In this document: piece by piece, positions 62,264 to 64,000 of the stretch
Numbering within the stretch: position 1 is the stretch's first letter
How the letters are laid out: each line of letters starts with the position of its first letter
Source of the DNA: Pseudomonadota bacterium
Lineage (GTDB): Bacteria > Pseudomonadota > Gammaproteobacteria > Burkholderiales > Rhodocyclaceae
Assembly (NCBI GenBank): GCA_018241685.1
Contig: JAFEDJ010000029.1
Location: 1 to 64,000, forward strand
Direction of reading: 5' to 3'
DNA: 64,000 nucleotides
Notes under the pieces: model-generated
The model's database searches: none
Seen by the model: only the letters and a program-made list of their open reading frames with translations
Told to the model about the DNA's origin: nothing
Program-made: the position numbers and the translations under genes

Positions 62264-63142
62264 ATGCATCCTGCCCTTTCCGACGCATCGTCCGCCTCTC
62301 CGCTGAATAAGACGCCGTCATTGTATGTGGTGGCCACGCCCTTGGGTAATCTGCAGGACATGAGCCTGCGCGCGCTGGCCGTACTGAAGGCGGTGGATGC
62401 GGTGGCCGCCGAGGATACCCGCCACAGCCAGCGCCTGCTCGATGCCTTCGACATCCGCACGCGGCTGGTCGCGCTGCACGAGCACAACGAGCAGGAGGCC
62501 GCGGGATTGGTGATCCGCATGCTGGAGGAGGGCAAGCAGGTGGCGCTGATCACCGACGCCGGCACGCCGGCGGTGTCCGACCCCGGCGCACGGGCGGTGG
62601 CGCGGGTGCAGGACGCCGGTTTCCCGGTGGTGCCGGTGCCCGGCGCCTGTGCGGCTATTGCGGCACTGTCGGCCTCCGGCCTCGCCGACGGGCATTTCCA
62701 TTTCCATGGTTTCCTGCCGACCAAGTCGGCAGCCCGCAAGACGGCGCTGGACAGCCTGCGCGGCGTGCCGGGCACGCTGGTGTTCTACGAGGCGCCGCAT
62801 CGCATCGCCGAGACGCTGGACGACCTGGCTGCGACGCTGGAGCCAACGCGCCAGATCGTCGTCGCCCGCGAACTGACCAAGATGTTCGAGCAGATCGTGC
62901 GTATGCCGCTGGCCGACGCGCCGGCCTGGCTGGCTGCCGACGCCAACCGCGCCCGCGGCGAGTTCGTGCTGCTGGTGTCGGCGGCGCCCGCCAGTGAAGG
63001 CTTGTCGCCGGAGGCCGAGCGGGTGCTCGGCCTGCTGCTCGCCGAGCTGCCGGTGAAGCAGGCGGCCAAGCTGGCCGCGGCGATCACCGGGGCATCGAAG
63101 AACGCGCTGTACGAGCGGGCACTGGAACTGCGCGACAGTTGA
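62264..63142 (+). CDS. rsmI: 16S rRNA (cytidine(1402)-2'-O)-methyltransferase
   Basis: 292 residues, SAM-dependent tetrapyrrole-methylase fold: [20 protein letters not shown] at the start, [56 protein letters not shown] and the C-terminal helix. Methylates C1402 of 16S rRNA at the decoding centre together with RsmH. Divergent from yraN, the common arrangement. Confidence 0.95.
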   Translation: MHPALSDASSASPLNKTPSLYVVATPLGNLQDMSLRALAVLKAVDAVAAEDTRHSQRLLDAFDIRTRLVALHEHNEQEAAGLVIRMLEEGKQVALITDAGTPAVSDPGARAVARVQDAGFPVVPVPGACAAIAALSASGLADGHFHFHGFLPTKSAARKTALDSLRGVPGTLVFYEAPHRIAETLDDLAATLEPTRQIVVARELTKMFEQIVRMPLADAPAWLAADANRARGEFVLLVSAAPASEGLSPEAERVLGLLLAELPVKQAAKLAAAITGASKNALYERALELRDS

Positions 63143-63163
63143 ACCGCTAGGCACCCCAAAGGG

Positions 63164-63196
63164 CAAGGAAACCTGGGGCGGCCCGACGTTTCCTTG
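63164..63196. terminator. Inverted repeat between convergent rsmI and binding-protein genes
   Basis: CAAGGAAAC-N15-GTTTCCTTG, nine-base perfect stem, 21 bases after the rsmI stop and 18 bases from the other stop. Probably a shared terminator although no T-tract follows. Confidence 0.5.
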
Positions 63197-63214
63197 CGAG
63201 GCGCTACCCGGTTT

Positions 63215-64000
63215 TCAGCGCAGGTGCTGGCCGTCGCGGCCGAGCAGGGTGACTTCGACGCGCTGGGAGCCGATGCGGTTGCCCTGGCCAAAGCGCACGC
63301 GGAAGCCGCCGAGATCCATGTCCAGGCTTTCGAGGGCCTGCATCACCGTGGCTGGGGTTGGCGTGCCCTTGGTGCGGCGGATCGCCTCGATCAGCACGCG
63401 GGCGCCGACGTATTCCTCGAAGCTCGTGTAGGACGGCTCCTCGCCCGGCGCGAAGCGCTGCAGCGCGGCGTTGTAGTCCCGCGCGATGCGCGTCACGCCG
63501 CTGAACGGCGAGGGCATGACCTGGGTGATGCCGACGCCGCGGGCCGCGTCGCCGCCGGCCAGCTGGTGCAGCTCGCGGCCGTTCACCACCGAGATGCTGA
63601 ACAGCTGGGTGCCGGGGCTGACTGGCTGGTAGGCCTTCACGAAGGCGGCGGTCGGCCGGACCACGCCGATCATGATCACCGCCTGCGGTGAGCCGGCGGC
63701 GATGTCGCGCACGGCGGCGGCGACGTCCTCGGTGTTCTTCTCGTAGCTGCCCTTGCTGACGATCTTCAGCTTGTGCTTCTCCAGCGCCCGCTCGACGCCG
63801 GCCAGGCCGGCCTGGCCGAAGGGGTCGTTCTGGTAGAACACCGCGATGCGCTGCAGGCCGGAGGCAACGAACTGGCGCACCATGGCCTCGGTCTCGTCGC
63901 CGTAGCTGGCGCGGATGTGGAAGATCCACGGGTTGTAGGGCGAGCGCAGCGGCTCGCCGCCGGTATAGGGGGCGATCAGCGCGATGTTGCCGTCAGCCAG
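63215..64000 (-). CDS. Branched-chain amino-acid-type ABC transporter binding protein, C-terminal part
   Basis: The gene runs off the right edge, so only 261 C-terminal residues are visible. Type I periplasmic fold (Peripla_BP_6): IALIAPYTGGEPLRSPYNPWIFHIRAS, then VASGLQRIAVFYQNDPFGQAGLAGVE, KIVSKGSYEKNTEDVAAAVRDI and DMDLGGFRVRFGQGNRIGSQRVEVTLL. LivJ-like proteins feed branched-chain amino acids, amides or aromatics to Liv-type ABC permeases; sensory relatives are also common, and substrate cannot be told here. Confidence 0.85.
   Translation of the reverse strand: MADGNIALIAPYTGGEPLRSPYNPWIFHIRASYGDETEAMVRQFVASGLQRIAVFYQNDPFGQAGLAGVERALEKHKLKIVSKGSYEKNTEDVAAAVRDIAAGSPQAVIMIGVVRPTAAFVKAYQPVSPGTQLFSISVVNGRELHQLAGGDAARGVGITQVMPSPFSGVTRIARDYNAALQRFAPGEEPSYTSFEEYVGARVLIEAIRRTKGTPTPATVMQALESLDMDLGGFRVRFGQGNRIGSQRVEVTLLGRDGQHLR

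Overview
The window is high-GC, densely coded bacterial chromosome with no rRNA, tRNA, phage or insertion-sequence genes that I could see. The PEP-CTERM/exosortase genes (PrsT-type TPR protein, PEP-CTERM surface protein), the rsmI-yraN-diaA-dolP order, and sigma-54-controlled quinoprotein alcohol oxidation point to a betaproteobacterium, most likely Rhodocyclales (Zoogloea/Azospira-like). That placement is inference from gene content; no 16S gene is present.

Layout. 1-8.9 kb: start of a glutamate/aspartate-binding protein, an FtsH paralogue, a PrsT-type TPR protein, a PEP-CTERM protein behind a sigma-54 promoter, RhlE helicase, a DUF454 protein. 9.2-32.1 kb: a 23-kb metal-uptake island. 32.2-39.1 kb: aldehyde dehydrogenase, an outer-membrane transporter and a PQQ alcohol dehydrogenase, divergent from an AcoR-type sigma-54 activator. 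39-49 kb: chemoreceptor, spermidine-synthase-like protein, FdhD, a degenerate GGDEF protein, GluQRS, glutathione peroxidase, SDR, and a DUF2917/MocR divergent pair. 49-58 kb: Kup, Sel1 protein, 2',3'-cyclic nucleotidase, a haem-containing DUF3365-HAMP sensor followed by a Ser/Thr kinase fused to a cyclase-like domain, and a PPC-domain protein. 58-64 kb: LysR/MFS pair, dolP-diaA-HIRAN-yraN, rsmI, and a branched-chain amino-acid-type binding protein running off the end.

The main discovery candidate is the 9.2-32.1 kb island. It carries modE-modABC and a di-Mop molbindin beside a full TonB system: three TonB-dependent receptors, tonB-exbB-exbD, a FecCD-type permease and ATPase, four additional periplasmic binding proteins, a truncated-haemoglobin-like protein, a flavin-dependent (LLM) oxidoreductase and a di-haem oxidoreductase. 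Seven ModE-box-like palindromes (CGNTRTRT-N8-AYAYANCG) can be read by eye in its promoter regions: before modE, before each of the three TonB-receptor operons, inside the first codons of one operon, and in one convergent intergenic gap. I noticed none elsewhere in the window. The simplest reading is a molybdate-responsive (ModE) regulon for TonB-dependent import of molybdate, tungstate or a metal-chelator complex across the outer membrane, delivering to a MolBC/FecCD-type importer and to ModABC. The role is inferred; the genes and boxes are visible in the sequence.

The alcohol-oxidation block is also coherent: an activator with its own inverted-repeat operator, a -24/-12 promoter in front of the quinohaemoprotein dehydrogenase, and an aldehyde dehydrogenase for the product.
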